From positions 434,001 through 498,000 of the forward strand of contig NZ_FNFB01000001.1 in NCBI RefSeq assembly GCF_900100395.1: DNA of 64,000 bases, given 5' to 3'. Below, piece after piece: positions 17,514 to 25,336 of the stretch. A program made the position numbers and the translations under genes. The notes under the pieces are model-generated. The model saw only the letters and a program-made list of their open reading frames with translations. It searched no databases and was not told the origin of the DNA. The number at the start of each line of letters is the position of its first letter. Within the stretch, counting starts at the first letter, position 1. This DNA comes from Nonomuraea maritima. GTDB taxonomy: Bacteria > Actinomycetota > Actinomycetes > Streptosporangiales > Streptosporangiaceae.

Positions 17514-18370
17514 CCGTTCAGCCTTTCGATCACCTTGAGCAGGGCGGAGTGGTCGAGCGAGCCGTGCCCCTGGGCGCGGGCGGCGGCCACGAGCTGGGCG
17601 ACCTGGCCGGTGAGCGGCAGGCTGACGCCCGCCTCGCGGGCGGCGGCGACGGCGATGCCCATGTCCTTGTGGTGCAGGTCGATGCGGAAGCCGGGGGTGA
17701 ACTCCCGCTTGACCATGGTGTGCCGCTTGAGCTCCAGGATCCGGGAGCCCGCCAGGCCGCCCGCGAGGACGTCGAGCCCGGCGACGGCGTCCACGCCGGA
17801 CGCCTCCAGCAGCACGATCGCCTCCGCCACCAGCCCGTAGATGCCGCCGACGACCAGCTGGTTGGCCGCCTTCACGGTCTGGCCCGCACCGGCCGGACCG
17901 ACATGGACGACGGTCCTGCCGAGCGCGTCGAACACCGGCACGGCCGCCTCGAAGGCCTCGGCCTCGCCGCCGACCATGATCGACAATGTGCCGTCGATCG
18001 CGCCGCGCTCGCCACCGCTGACCGGGGCGTCGAGAGCGCGTACGCCCACCGCCGCCGCCTCCCGGGCCACCCAGCGGGACGTCTCGGGCCTGATGGTGCT
18101 CATGTCGATGTAGAGCAGGTTGGGCTTGCCGTACTCGATGACGAGCGGCGCGACCTGCTCCACCTGCGGCGAGTCGGGCAGCATCGTGATCACCACGTCG
18201 GCGCCGGCGACCGCGTCCACGACGCCCGTGACGCCCTTGCCGCCCAGGCCGGAGAGCTGTTCGACGCGCTCGGCGCTCACGTCGAACCCGGTCACGGAGT
18301 GTCCGGCCTTGAGGAGGTTGGCGGCCATGGGGCTGCCCATGATCCCCAGGCCGACGAACCCGATGTTCAT
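17510..18370 (-). CDS. glxR: 2-hydroxy-3-oxopropionate (tartronate semialdehyde) reductase
   Basis: 286 residues, beta-hydroxyacid dehydrogenase family. Reduces tartronate semialdehyde from Gcl to D-glycerate with NAD(P)H. Rossmann motif GFVGLGIMGSPMAANLLKAGH at the N-terminus, substrate-binding DAPVSGGERGA near residue 118, catalytic Lys in GQTVKAANQL near residue 169, and C-terminal HHKDMGIA. ATG 18370 overlaps the hyi stop by 4 nt and its own stop overlaps the gcl start. The frame stays open upstream into hyi, but the Rossmann start fixes this Met. Confidence 0.92.
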   Translation of the reverse strand: MNIGFVGLGIMGSPMAANLLKAGHSVTGFDVSAERVEQLSGLGGKGVTGVVDAVAGADVVITMLPDSPQVEQVAPLVIEYGKPNLLYIDMSTIRPETSRWVAREAAAVGVRALDAPVSGGERGAIDGTLSIMVGGEAEAFEAAVPVFDALGRTVVHVGPAGAGQTVKAANQLVVGGIYGLVAEAIVLLEASGVDAVAGLDVLAGGLAGSRILELKRHTMVKREFTPGFRIDLHHKDMGIAVAAAREAGVSLPLTGQVAQLVAAARAQGHGSLDHSALLKVIERLNG

Positions 18371-19131
18371 TGGTGCCTCCAGTCGAACGCGCCCGGCCCC
18401 TCGTGCCGGTACTCCAGGCCGATGTGGCCGCGGTAGCCCGCCGCCTCCAACCGCGCGAAGATCTCCGGGAACGGCATCCGCCCGCTTCCCGGCCGTCCCC
18501 GCCCGGGGTCGTCGGCGATCTGCACGTGCCCGAAGCGCGGGGTGTGCCGGTCGATGAGCTCCAGCACGTCCTCGCCCATCCGGTTCAGGTGGTAGAGGTC
18601 GGCGAGGAAGGCCACGTTGTCCCTGCCCACCTCGTCGATCAGGTCGAAGGCCTGCTGCGACGACGTGATCGGGTAGTGCGGGTTCTCGTGCGAGTTGAGC
18701 GCCTCGACCACCACGGTCGCGCCGATGCCGGCCGCCACGTCCGCCGCCCTGCGCAGGTTGGCCACGGCGAGTTCCCGGTCGGTGCCGGGGTCGTTGCCGT
18801 ACAGGGCGTTGAGCACGCCGCAGCCCAGCTCCCCCGCGAGCTGGACCGCGACGTCGATGTTGGCCAGGAAGCGGGCCGAGCCGTCCGGGCGGGCCAGCAG
18901 GCCGCGCTCGCCCGCAGCCATGTCGCCGGCGTCGAAGTTGAGCCCGACCAGCTGCACCCCGGCGTCCTCGATGGCCTGCCGCAGCGCGAGCAGCTCCGCG
19001 CCGGACGGGTCCGGACCGGAGAACGGCCACCACAGCTCGACGGCGTCGAACCCGGCCTTGGCCGCCGCGGCCGGCCGTTCGAGCAGCGGCAGGTCGGTGA
19101 ACAGGATCGACAGATTGACGTCAGCCCTCAC
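18367..19131 (-). CDS. hyi: Hydroxypyruvate isomerase
   Basis: 254 residues, xylose-isomerase-like TIM barrel. Interconverts hydroxypyruvate and tartronate semialdehyde. N-terminal NLSILFTDLPLLERPAAAAKAGFDAVELWWP is typical of Hyi. Metal-ligand acidic residues lie in VVVEALNSHENPHY, FLADLYHLNRMGED, GHVQIADDPGRGRPGSG and IGLEYRHEG. GTG start at 19131, 16 nt after the sucD stop. Placement between sucD and glxR supports the Gcl pathway role. Confidence 0.9.
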   Translation of the reverse strand: MRADVNLSILFTDLPLLERPAAAAKAGFDAVELWWPFSGPDPSGAELLALRQAIEDAGVQLVGLNFDAGDMAAGERGLLARPDGSARFLANIDVAVQLAGELGCGVLNALYGNDPGTDRELAVANLRRAADVAAGIGATVVVEALNSHENPHYPITSSQQAFDLIDEVGRDNVAFLADLYHLNRMGEDVLELIDRHTPRFGHVQIADDPGRGRPGSGRMPFPEIFARLEAAGYRGHIGLEYRHEGPGAFDWRHQ

Positions 19132-19147
19132 GGGCGCACACCGCCCT

Positions 19148-20029
19148 TCACCGGGAGCCCAGGGCCGAGCGCATGAGGCGGGCGGTCTCGGTGGGGGTCT
19201 TGCCGACCCGGACGCCGATCGCCTCCAGCGCTTCCTTCTTGGCCTGGGCCGTGCCGGACGAACCGGACACGATCGCGCCCGCGTGGCCCATGGTCTTGCC
19301 CTCGGGCGCGGTGAAGCCGGCCACGTAGGCGACGACGGGCTTGGTGACGTTCTCCGCGATGTAGGCGGCGGCCCGCTCCTCGGCGTCGCCGCCGATCTCG
19401 CCGATCATGACGATGGCGTCGGTGGCCGGGTCGTCCTGGAACGCCTGGAGGCAGTCGATGTGCGTGGTGCCGATGACCGGGTCGCCGCCGATGCCGACGG
19501 CGGTGGAGAACCCGAGGTCGCGCAGCTCGTACATGAGCTGGTACGTCAGCGTGCCGGACTTCGACACCAGGCCGATGCGGCCGGCCGAGGTGATGTCGGC
19601 GGGGATGATGCCGGCCGACGACTGGCCGGGGCTGATCAGGCCGGGGCAGTTGGGGCCGATGATCCGGATGCCGGCGGCCGCCGCGAGCGCGCGGAACCGG
19701 ATGGCGTCGTGCACGGGGACGCCCTCGGTGATGACCACGCACAGCGGCACCCGCGCCGAGACGGCCTCCTCCACGGCCGAGGCGGTGAACTTCGGCGGCA
19801 CGAACACCACCGACACGTCGGCCCCGGTCTCCTCGGCCGCCTCGGCGACCGAGCCGAACACCGGCACGGTGCGCTCGCCGAAGTCGACCGACCTGCCGCC
19901 CTTGCCGGGGGTGACGCCGGCCACGACGTCGGTCCCCGCGGCGAGCATGCGGGCCGTGTGCCGGGTGCCTTCCGCGCCCGTCATGCCCTGGACGAGAACC
20001 CGGCTGTCCTTGGTCAGAAAGATCGCCAT
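19148..20029 (-). CDS. sucD: Succinate-CoA ligase (ADP-forming) alpha subunit, island copy
   Basis: 293 residues. CoA-binding Rossmann domain ([18 protein letters not shown]), [11 protein letters not shown], and the phosphorylated His in [13 protein letters not shown] near residue 245. With SucC it makes succinyl-CoA from succinate, ATP and CoA, or the reverse. The stop of sucC and start of sucD overlap (TAATG). Being in an operon with gcl and hyi rather than TCA genes suggests a dedicated copy: it could regenerate succinyl-CoA as CoA donor for oxalate, or act on another dicarboxylate such as malate. Substrate choice is inference. Confidence 0.9.
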   Translation of the reverse strand: MAIFLTKDSRVLVQGMTGAEGTRHTARMLAAGTDVVAGVTPGKGGRSVDFGERTVPVFGSVAEAAEETGADVSVVFVPPKFTASAVEEAVSARVPLCVVITEGVPVHDAIRFRALAAAAGIRIIGPNCPGLISPGQSSAGIIPADITSAGRIGLVSKSGTLTYQLMYELRDLGFSTAVGIGGDPVIGTTHIDCLQAFQDDPATDAIVMIGEIGGDAEERAAAYIAENVTKPVVAYVAGFTAPEGKTMGHAGAIVSGSSGTAQAKKEALEAIGVRVGKTPTETARLMRSALGSR

Positions 20030-21159
20030 TACGCACCTGCCGCGAGTCTGGCCGCCAGCTCGGCGGCGCCGTCCATGGTGGAGACCTGGCGGACCGCCGG
20101 GTGACGGGCGTCGCTGAGGATGCGCCGTCCCACCTCGGCGTTGTTGCCGTCCAGCCGTACGACGATCGGGCGGCCGTGGCCGCGCTCGCCGAGCAGCTGG
20201 AGTGCGGTGACGATGCCGTTCGCCACCGCGTCGCAGGCCGTGATGCCGCCGAAGACGTTGACCAGCACCGATTTCACGTCGGGGTCGGCGAGGATGATCT
20301 CCAGGCCGTCGGCCATCACCTGGGCGGACGCGCCGCCGCCGATGTCGAGGAAGTTGGCGGGTGCGGCGCCGGCTCCGGCCACCACGTCGAGCGTGCTCAT
20401 GACGAGCCCCGCGCCGTTGCCGATCACGCCGACCTTGCCGTCCAGTTTGACGTAGTTCAGCCCCTTGGCCTTGGCCTGGGCCTCCAAGGTGACGGACTCG
20501 TCCGCGTACTCCCACGAGTGGCGGTAGGCCGCGTTGTCGTCCAGGGTGACCTTGCCGTCGAGTGCCATGACGCGCTGGTCGGTCGTACTGATCAGGGGGT
20601 TCACCTCGACGAGCACGGCGTCTTCCTCGACCAGCACCCGCCACAGCTTCTCGAGCACCTCGGCCGCCTGCTCGGGCAGGCCCGCCTTGCCGGCCAGCAG
20701 CCGGGCGGTGTCGGCGTCCACGCCCGCCACGGGGTCGATGGGCAGCTTCACGATGGCGTCGGGGTCACGCGCGGCGAGCTCCTCGATCTCCATGCCGCCC
20801 TGGGCCGACACCATGGCCAGGAATCCGCCCTCGGCCCGGTCGACTAAGAACGCCGCGTAATACTCCTCGAACGGCACGGTCGCGGCCTCGACCAGCACGC
20901 GGCGCGCGATGTGCCCCTTGATGTCCATTCCGATGACGTGCTCGGCCGCTGTCTCGGCCGCCGCGGGTCCAGCCGCGGGCTTGATGCCGCCCGCCTTGCC
21001 GCGCCCTCCGGTTTTCACCTGAGCCTTGATGACAACGGGCGCGTCCAGCTCGGTGGCGATCGCGCGGGCCTCGGCCGGCGTGGTCGCCACCCTGCCTGCG
21101 GGAACGGGGATCCCGTGACGCCCGAAGAGCTCCTTCGCCTGGTACTCGTACAGGTCCAT
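20029..21159 (-). CDS. sucC: Succinate-CoA ligase (ADP-forming) beta subunit, island copy
   Basis: 376 residues, a little shorter than typical SucC. ATP-grasp start [20 protein letters not shown] and the Lys/Gly loop [18 protein letters not shown] are clear, with VEVNPL metal-binding and NIFGG-like [11 protein letters not shown] near the C-terminus. First gene of the leftward operon sucC-sucD-hyi-glxR-gcl-aldh. The start ATG 21159 follows AGGAGG and lies about 20 nt downstream of a GntR-type palindrome (21179-21197), so it is probably controlled by the regulator at 22758. Confidence 0.92.
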   Translation of the reverse strand: MDLYEYQAKELFGRHGIPVPAGRVATTPAEARAIATELDAPVVIKAQVKTGGRGKAGGIKPAAGPAAAETAAEHVIGMDIKGHIARRVLVEAATVPFEEYYAAFLVDRAEGGFLAMVSAQGGMEIEELAARDPDAIVKLPIDPVAGVDADTARLLAGKAGLPEQAAEVLEKLWRVLVEEDAVLVEVNPLISTTDQRVMALDGKVTLDDNAAYRHSWEYADESVTLEAQAKAKGLNYVKLDGKVGVIGNGAGLVMSTLDVVAGAGAAPANFLDIGGGASAQVMADGLEIILADPDVKSVLVNVFGGITACDAVANGIVTALQLLGERGHGRPIVVRLDGNNAEVGRRILSDARHPAVRQVSTMDGAAELAARLAAGA

Positions 21160-21178
21160 TCGAGCCTCCTTTGTCTAC

Positions 21179-21197
21179 GGTATACCGTATGGAGTAT
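21179..21197. promoter_or_regulatory. Island operator 1, upstream of sucC
   Basis: GGTATACCGTATGGAGTAT holds TATACCGTATG (21181-21191), one base off the CATACNGTATG core. Positioned 20 nt upstream of sucC in the divergent sucC/MFS promoter region. Confidence 0.7.
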
Positions 21198-21239
21198 CCT
21201 CCGTCTAGGGTCTCGACAGGCGTCGGCGTATGTGGATAT

Positions 21240-21254
21240 TCCATACAGTATGGA
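21240..21254. promoter_or_regulatory. Island operator 2, at the OFA carrier start
   Basis: TCCATACAGTATGGA is a perfect 15-bp palindrome about the central A and the best example of the CATACNGTATG core in the window. It covers the proposed ATG at 21250 of the MFS gene, so either the transcript is leaderless or translation starts at the later Met (21316). Confidence 0.75.
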
Positions 21255-22503
21255 GAATGCAATCAGAGATTGGCGGGGCCGCCCGTACCGTCCCGGGCCC
21301 GTCCCCGCCGACCGGATGCGCCTGTTCTGGCTGGCCCTGGCCGCGATGGCCGCCATCGGCCCGCTCCAGTACGGCTACGCGGCGCTGCTCGCCCGCGAGC
21401 CCGGCGGCCTGACCCTGCTCGCCGTCTGGATCGCGTGCCAGGCAGCGGGTGCGCTGCCCGCGCTCCGTCTCGTTCGCCGCGGGCGCCTGAGCGTGCGCGC
21501 CGGCCTCGCAGCCGGAGCGCTGCTGAGCGGCGTCGGCCTGGCGACGGCCGCGCTGTCCGGTGGGCTCGGACCGCCGGCCCTCGTGGGTTACGCCCTGCTC
21601 GGCGGCCTCGGCGGCGGCCTGGTCTACGGCATCTGCGGCGAGGTCGTCTCCCTGTGGTTCCCCGAGCGCCCCGCCGCCCGGGTGGGCCTCATCACCGGAG
21701 CCTTCGGGTACGGCGCGGTCCCCCTGCTGCTGTGGGCCGGGATCGCCCCGGGTGCCACGACGGCCGCCTTCCTCGTCACCGCGGCCCTCGCGACGGCCGT
21801 CATCGCGGTCGCCGCCGTCCACCTGCGGCTGCCGCCGCCCCTGTGGTGGCCGGACGACGTCGACCCGCGCACCCACGCCCTCGACGCGGCCCGGCTGCGC
21901 ACGGCTCCTGAGTCGGTCCGGCAGTTCGGGCTCGCCCAGGCGATGCGGACGCGTACGATGCCGACGCTCGCCCTGCTGCTGACCTGCGCGGGCGCGGTGT
22001 CGATGTTCGACGTCATCGTGGTGGCCGGCACGGGGTCGTGGGGCGCGGTCGCGTTGCTCGTGGCGCTCAACGGCGCCGGCCGCTCGGTGGCCGTGCGGGC
22101 CTCCGAGCTGTTCGGCAGGCGGCGGGTGCTCGCCGCCGTGTTCGGCTCGCTCGCGTTCGGCCAGGTCCTGCTCGCCGTGGCCGTCGAGAACGCCGCCGAG
22201 AACGCCGCCGCGGCGGCGGCGCTGTGGCTGGGGGCGGTCGCGGCCGGGCTGGGCGGGGGCGCGTTCTACCCGCTGCTCGCCGGCCTCGTCCGCGAGTTCT
22301 TCGGCGCGGAGCGGGGCGGCGACATCCACGCGGTCGTCTACAGCGCCAAGGCCGTGGCCGGCGTCGTGGCGGTGGTGCTCGCCCTCACCGCGCTGACGGC
22401 TCCTGTCGGCGCGCTGCTCGCCGCCGCCGCGCTCGCGGCCCTGCCGGCGCTGGCCGCACCCCGGCTACGGCTGCCCGGCCTGCCCGCCACCATCCCTCTG
22501 TGA
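21250..22503 (+). CDS. MFS transporter, oxalate/formate antiporter (OFA) type
   Basis: About 417 residues with 12 hydrophobic segments. The OFA group (OxlT and relatives) exchanges oxalate or other monocarboxylates. OFA-like features are the LLGGLGGGLVYGICGEVVSLWFPERP segment between helices 3 and 5, a central loop with FGLAQAMRTRTM, and the YSAKAVAG stretch in helix 11, where OxlT carries its essential Lys355. The ATG at 21250 lies inside the operator palindrome; Met at 21316 (MRLFWLALAAM) is an alternative start. Divergent from sucC, whose regulation it probably shares. Oxalate specificity is inferred from family and context. Confidence 0.78.
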   Translation: MENAIRDWRGRPYRPGPVPADRMRLFWLALAAMAAIGPLQYGYAALLAREPGGLTLLAVWIACQAAGALPALRLVRRGRLSVRAGLAAGALLSGVGLATAALSGGLGPPALVGYALLGGLGGGLVYGICGEVVSLWFPERPAARVGLITGAFGYGAVPLLLWAGIAPGATTAAFLVTAALATAVIAVAAVHLRLPPPLWWPDDVDPRTHALDAARLRTAPESVRQFGLAQAMRTRTMPTLALLLTCAGAVSMFDVIVVAGTGSWGAVALLVALNGAGRSVAVRASELFGRRRVLAAVFGSLAFGQVLLAVAVENAAENAAAAAALWLGAVAAGLGGGAFYPLLAGLVREFFGAERGGDIHAVVYSAKAVAGVVAVVLALTALTAPVGALLAAAALAALPALAAPRLRLPGLPATIPL

Positions 22504-22519
22504 CCTTTCTGTACGGCGG

Positions 22520-22541
22520 GCGCCGGGTGAGTGCCCGGCGC
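22520..22541 (+). terminator. Hairpin after the OFA carrier gene
   Basis: GCGCCGGG (22520-22527) pairs with CCCGGCGC (22534-22541) across a 6-nt loop, 17 nt past the MFS stop. A second hairpin TTTCGCGG (22554-22561)/CCGCGAAA (22571-22578) follows. No long U-tract, as usual in actinobacteria. Confidence 0.65.
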
Positions 22542-22697
22542 TCCCCCTGACCGTTTCGCGGACGGGGGCACCGCGAAATGAGACACTTGATGCGCAACAG
22601 GGGGCGTTCGCGCATGTCACAGCAGCACCAACAGGCGCATGAGAGTGTCACACATCGCACTCTGTGATGAGACTCACCATCGTTCGGCCACCCCGAA

Positions 22698-22713
22698 CGG
22701 TATGCTGTAGGCA
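22698..22713. promoter_or_regulatory. Weak island operator upstream of the GntR gene
   Basis: On the minus strand CTACAGCAT (within 22702-22710) differs at two positions from ATACAGTAT of the island core. Located 45-60 nt before the regulator start; a candidate autoregulation site. Confidence 0.4.
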
Positions 22714-22757
22714 GTCGACCAAATACCTTTGACCGTTACTTTATGGAGATGTGACCC

Positions 22758-23501
22758 ATGTTGCTGTCGGAACAAGCCGGTCGATCGGCGGCCGCCAAGA
22801 TTCCCCGCCCGGCCACGCTCCGTGAGAGCGTGATCGAGGCCATTCAGGAACTCATCGTCTCCGGCCAGCTCAAGCCCGGCCAGCACCTGGTCGAGAGCGA
22901 GCTGGCCGAGATGCTCGGCGTGTCCCGGCAGCCCGTCCGCGAGGCTCTGCAGCAGCTCAGCGGTGAGGGTTGGGTCGATCTCCATCCGGGGCAGGGCGCG
23001 TTCGTCCATGTCCCGACGGTCCAGGAGGCCGACCAGTTGCTGGCCGTGCGCGCGCTGCTGGAGACCGAGTCGGCCAGGCTCGCCGCCAAGCACGCCGGCA
23101 AGGACGGCGTACGGCGGCTGCGCGAGCTGTGCCAGGGTGGCATCGCCGCGGTCGAGGACGACGACGTCGAGACCGCCGTGGCGCTCAACTCCGAGCTGCA
23201 CGCCCTGGTGACGGCCCTGTCGGGCAACAGCGTCCTCGCGGAACTGGCCTCCCAGGTGGCCCGGCGGGTGCGGTGGTACCACACGCCGGTGGCCCGTCAG
23301 CGTGGCATGGCCTCGTGGGTCGAGCACTCCCAGTTGATCGACGCGATCGAGGCCGGCGACGACAACCGGGCCGCGAAGATCATGCGCGAGCACACCGAGC
23401 ACACCCGCGCCTCCTACATGGAACAGCGCGAGAACGAGCCGGTCGAGCCCGCGCCCAAGCCCGTCCGCCGGCGGCGTCCGCGCACCCCGTACGCGCGATG
23501 A
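22758..23501 (+). CDS. FadR-subfamily GntR transcriptional regulator
   Basis: 247 residues. N-terminal winged helix (LRESVIEAIQELIVSGQLKPGQHLVESELAEMLGVSRQPVREALQQL) then an FCD ligand domain with the typical metal-binding His/acidic positions (NSELHALV, VEHSQLIDAIEAGD, MREHTEHTR). FCD regulators sense small organic acids and bind short palindromes of exactly the kind repeated in this island (CATACNGTATG). It lies between the glyoxylate operon and the oxalate operon, so it is the best candidate for their common regulator. Activator or repressor role is not visible. GGAG sits about 10 nt before ATG 22758. Confidence 0.88.
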   Translation: MLLSEQAGRSAAAKIPRPATLRESVIEAIQELIVSGQLKPGQHLVESELAEMLGVSRQPVREALQQLSGEGWVDLHPGQGAFVHVPTVQEADQLLAVRALLETESARLAAKHAGKDGVRRLRELCQGGIAAVEDDDVETAVALNSELHALVTALSGNSVLAELASQVARRVRWYHTPVARQRGMASWVEHSQLIDAIEAGDDNRAAKIMREHTEHTRASYMEQRENEPVEPAPKPVRRRRPRTPYAR

Positions 23502-23586
23502 TCGTCGGTTGACGTGATGTTCACAGAAGACGACATGCTCCGAAACACCCGGGGTAGAGGGTGGGAGCCATACCGCTTGGAGGTGC

Positions 23587-23769
23587 ATGACAGTGAAAGC
23601 GTTCTGGCGCTTTCTGATCAGTGATCCCCCGGGTCACCCCGCGGACGGCCGGTCCATCGGCATCGGCCTGAGCGCCGCGCTCAAGAAGTACTACTCCGCG
23701 GACGACGCGGAACGTCACCTGGATCAGTGGAGCGCGGAGCACGAGCTCCGCAAGAGCCCGCGGCACTGA
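23587..23769 (+). CDS. Small hypothetical protein, 60 residues
   Basis: Good ribosome site (GGAGG, 4 nt before ATG 23587) and actinobacterial codon use. The sequence (MTVKAFWRFLISDPPGH, GIGLSAALKKYYSADDAER, ELRKSPRH) has no signal peptide or membrane helix and looks like a short soluble helical protein. Unrecognised. It lies between the GntR gene and the end of the terC operon, convergent with the latter. Confidence 0.6.
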   Translation: MTVKAFWRFLISDPPGHPADGRSIGIGLSAALKKYYSADDAERHLDQWSAEHELRKSPRH

Positions 23770-23825
23770 GCCGCGGCAAGGGGCGTGGCCGCGTGGCAGC
23801 CCTCACCCCTCGCACGCGGCCCGGT

Positions 23826-24851
23826 TCAGCGCCCGTGTGAACGTTCCCCCGCAGGCTCGTCCTCCCCGGCCTGCTCAGGCTTTCCGTTCTCGGAGCCGGC
23901 CGCCTCGGCCTTCGTGTCACGCGACGACTTCATCAGGCTCAGCACCGTGGTGATGGCCAGGGTGCCGACGATGACCCCCAAGGACACCAGGATCGGTACC
24001 TCGGGCGCCCACGAGACGCCGTCGTGGTGCAGGGCTTCGAGGATCAGCTTCACACCGATGAAGGCGAGCACCACCGACAGGCCCTTGCTCAGGTAGACGA
24101 GCCGGTCGAGCAGCCCGCCGATGAGGAAGAACAGCTGCCGCAGCCCCATGAGGGCGAAGGCGTTCGCGGTGAACACCAGGTACGGCTCCTTGGTGAGACC
24201 GAAGATCGCCGGGATGGAGTCGAGCGCGAACAGCAGGTCGGTCGTGCCGATGGCGACCATGACGATCAGCATCGGGGTGACCATCCTGCGGCCCAGGTGA
24301 CGCACCGTGACGCGGGCGCCTTGGTAGGTGTCCGTGGTCGGGAGCACCTTGCGGATCGTGCGGAGGGCGACGTTCTCGGAGAACTCCGCCTCCTCCTCCT
24401 CGTGCCCGATCAGCTTCCACGCCGTGTAGATCAGGAAGGCGCCGAAGATGTAGAAGAGCCAGTCGAACCTGGTGATCGCCTCAGCGCCGGCCGCGATGAA
24501 GGCGCCGCGCAGGACGAGGGCCAGGACGATACCGATGAGCAGCACCTTCTGGCGGTACTGCCGCGGCACCTGGAACCGGCTCATGATCAGGAGGAAGACG
24601 AAGAGGTTGTCCACGCTCAGCGAGTACTCGGTGATCCAGCCGGCGAAGAACTCGCCCCCATGGGCGGGGCCCGAGAGCACCAGCAGACCGATGCCGAACA
24701 CCACGGCCAGGCCCACGTAGAACGACACCCAGCCGACGCACTCCTTGAAGCCGGGCTCGTGGGGATTGCGGGCGACGAGATAGAAGTCGAACGCGAGGAC
24801 CAGGCAGAATCCGCCGATCGTGGCCAGCCAGATCCACATGGGCAGGTTCAC
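23826..24851 (-). CDS. TerC-family integral membrane protein
   Basis: 341 residues, about 8-9 membrane helices. TerC/Alx family proteins export manganese or load metal on exoenzymes. The conserved acidic metal motifs are present: WITEYSLSVDNLFVFLLIMSRF near residue 75 and TTDLLFALDSIPAIFG near residue 205. The C-terminal 45 residues are charged and cytosolic. GTG 24851 overlaps the stop of the upstream 162-residue gene (GTGA), making it the last gene of the oxc-frc operon by coupling. Why a Mn-type exporter is linked to the Nramp-fold protein is open. Confidence 0.85.
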   Translation of the reverse strand: MNLPMWIWLATIGGFCLVLAFDFYLVARNPHEPGFKECVGWVSFYVGLAVVFGIGLLVLSGPAHGGEFFAGWITEYSLSVDNLFVFLLIMSRFQVPRQYRQKVLLIGIVLALVLRGAFIAAGAEAITRFDWLFYIFGAFLIYTAWKLIGHEEEEAEFSENVALRTIRKVLPTTDTYQGARVTVRHLGRRMVTPMLIVMVAIGTTDLLFALDSIPAIFGLTKEPYLVFTANAFALMGLRQLFFLIGGLLDRLVYLSKGLSVVLAFIGVKLILEALHHDGVSWAPEVPILVSLGVIVGTLAITTVLSLMKSSRDTKAEAAGSENGKPEQAGEDEPAGERSHGR

Positions 24852-25336
24852 TTACGTGCCCCCTTCCGCGCCGAGACCAGCCGGGCGTAGCGGAGGTAGG
24901 TGCCGAGCAACTGCTCGGCGATCGGGTTGTCGGCGGCCCGCCGCATCAGCCAGTGCGGCATGAGCCGCTCGTGCATCCAGAGGAAGCCGATCGCGAAACC
25001 GAGACTCACCATCGCCTGGTAGGCGAGGAACGTGAGCACGCCGTCCGCCGTGCCGACGCCGTACAGGGTCTCCTGCACGAGCCGGGAGACGGGGAAGGCG
25101 GCCATCCAGTACAAACCGACGGGGCCGAAGGTGCCGGGGCGGAACACACCGTGGCCGAGGAGCACGCCGTACAGACCGCCGAAGAAGGCGAGCGGTACGG
25201 CGAGCGCCAGGGCCGACAGGGTGGCCATGCCGGTGGGCGCCCCAGCGAACAGGGTCAGCCCACCGGCCACAGCACCGGCGACGGCTCCGATCGACGCCCC
25301 TGGCAGGGCGAGTTCGAGGCTGTGCCGTCCGATCAT
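24848..25336 (-). CDS. Unknown 4-helix membrane protein linked to Nramp-fold gene
   Basis: 162 residues. Hydrophobic segments at about 12-32, 40-62, 73-90 and 103-123, then a basic cytosolic tail (NPIAEQLLGTYLRYARLVSARKGARK). ATG 25336 overlaps the stop of the Nramp-fold gene by one base (TGATG), and its own stop overlaps the terC start, so the three are translated as a unit. I do not recognise the family; an accessory subunit of the preceding transporter is a reasonable guess. Confidence 0.65.
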   Translation of the reverse strand: MIGRHSLELALPGASIGAVAGAVAGGLTLFAGAPTGMATLSALALAVPLAFFGGLYGVLLGHGVFRPGTFGPVGLYWMAAFPVSRLVQETLYGVGTADGVLTFLAYQAMVSLGFAIGFLWMHERLMPHWLMRRAADNPIAEQLLGTYLRYARLVSARKGARK

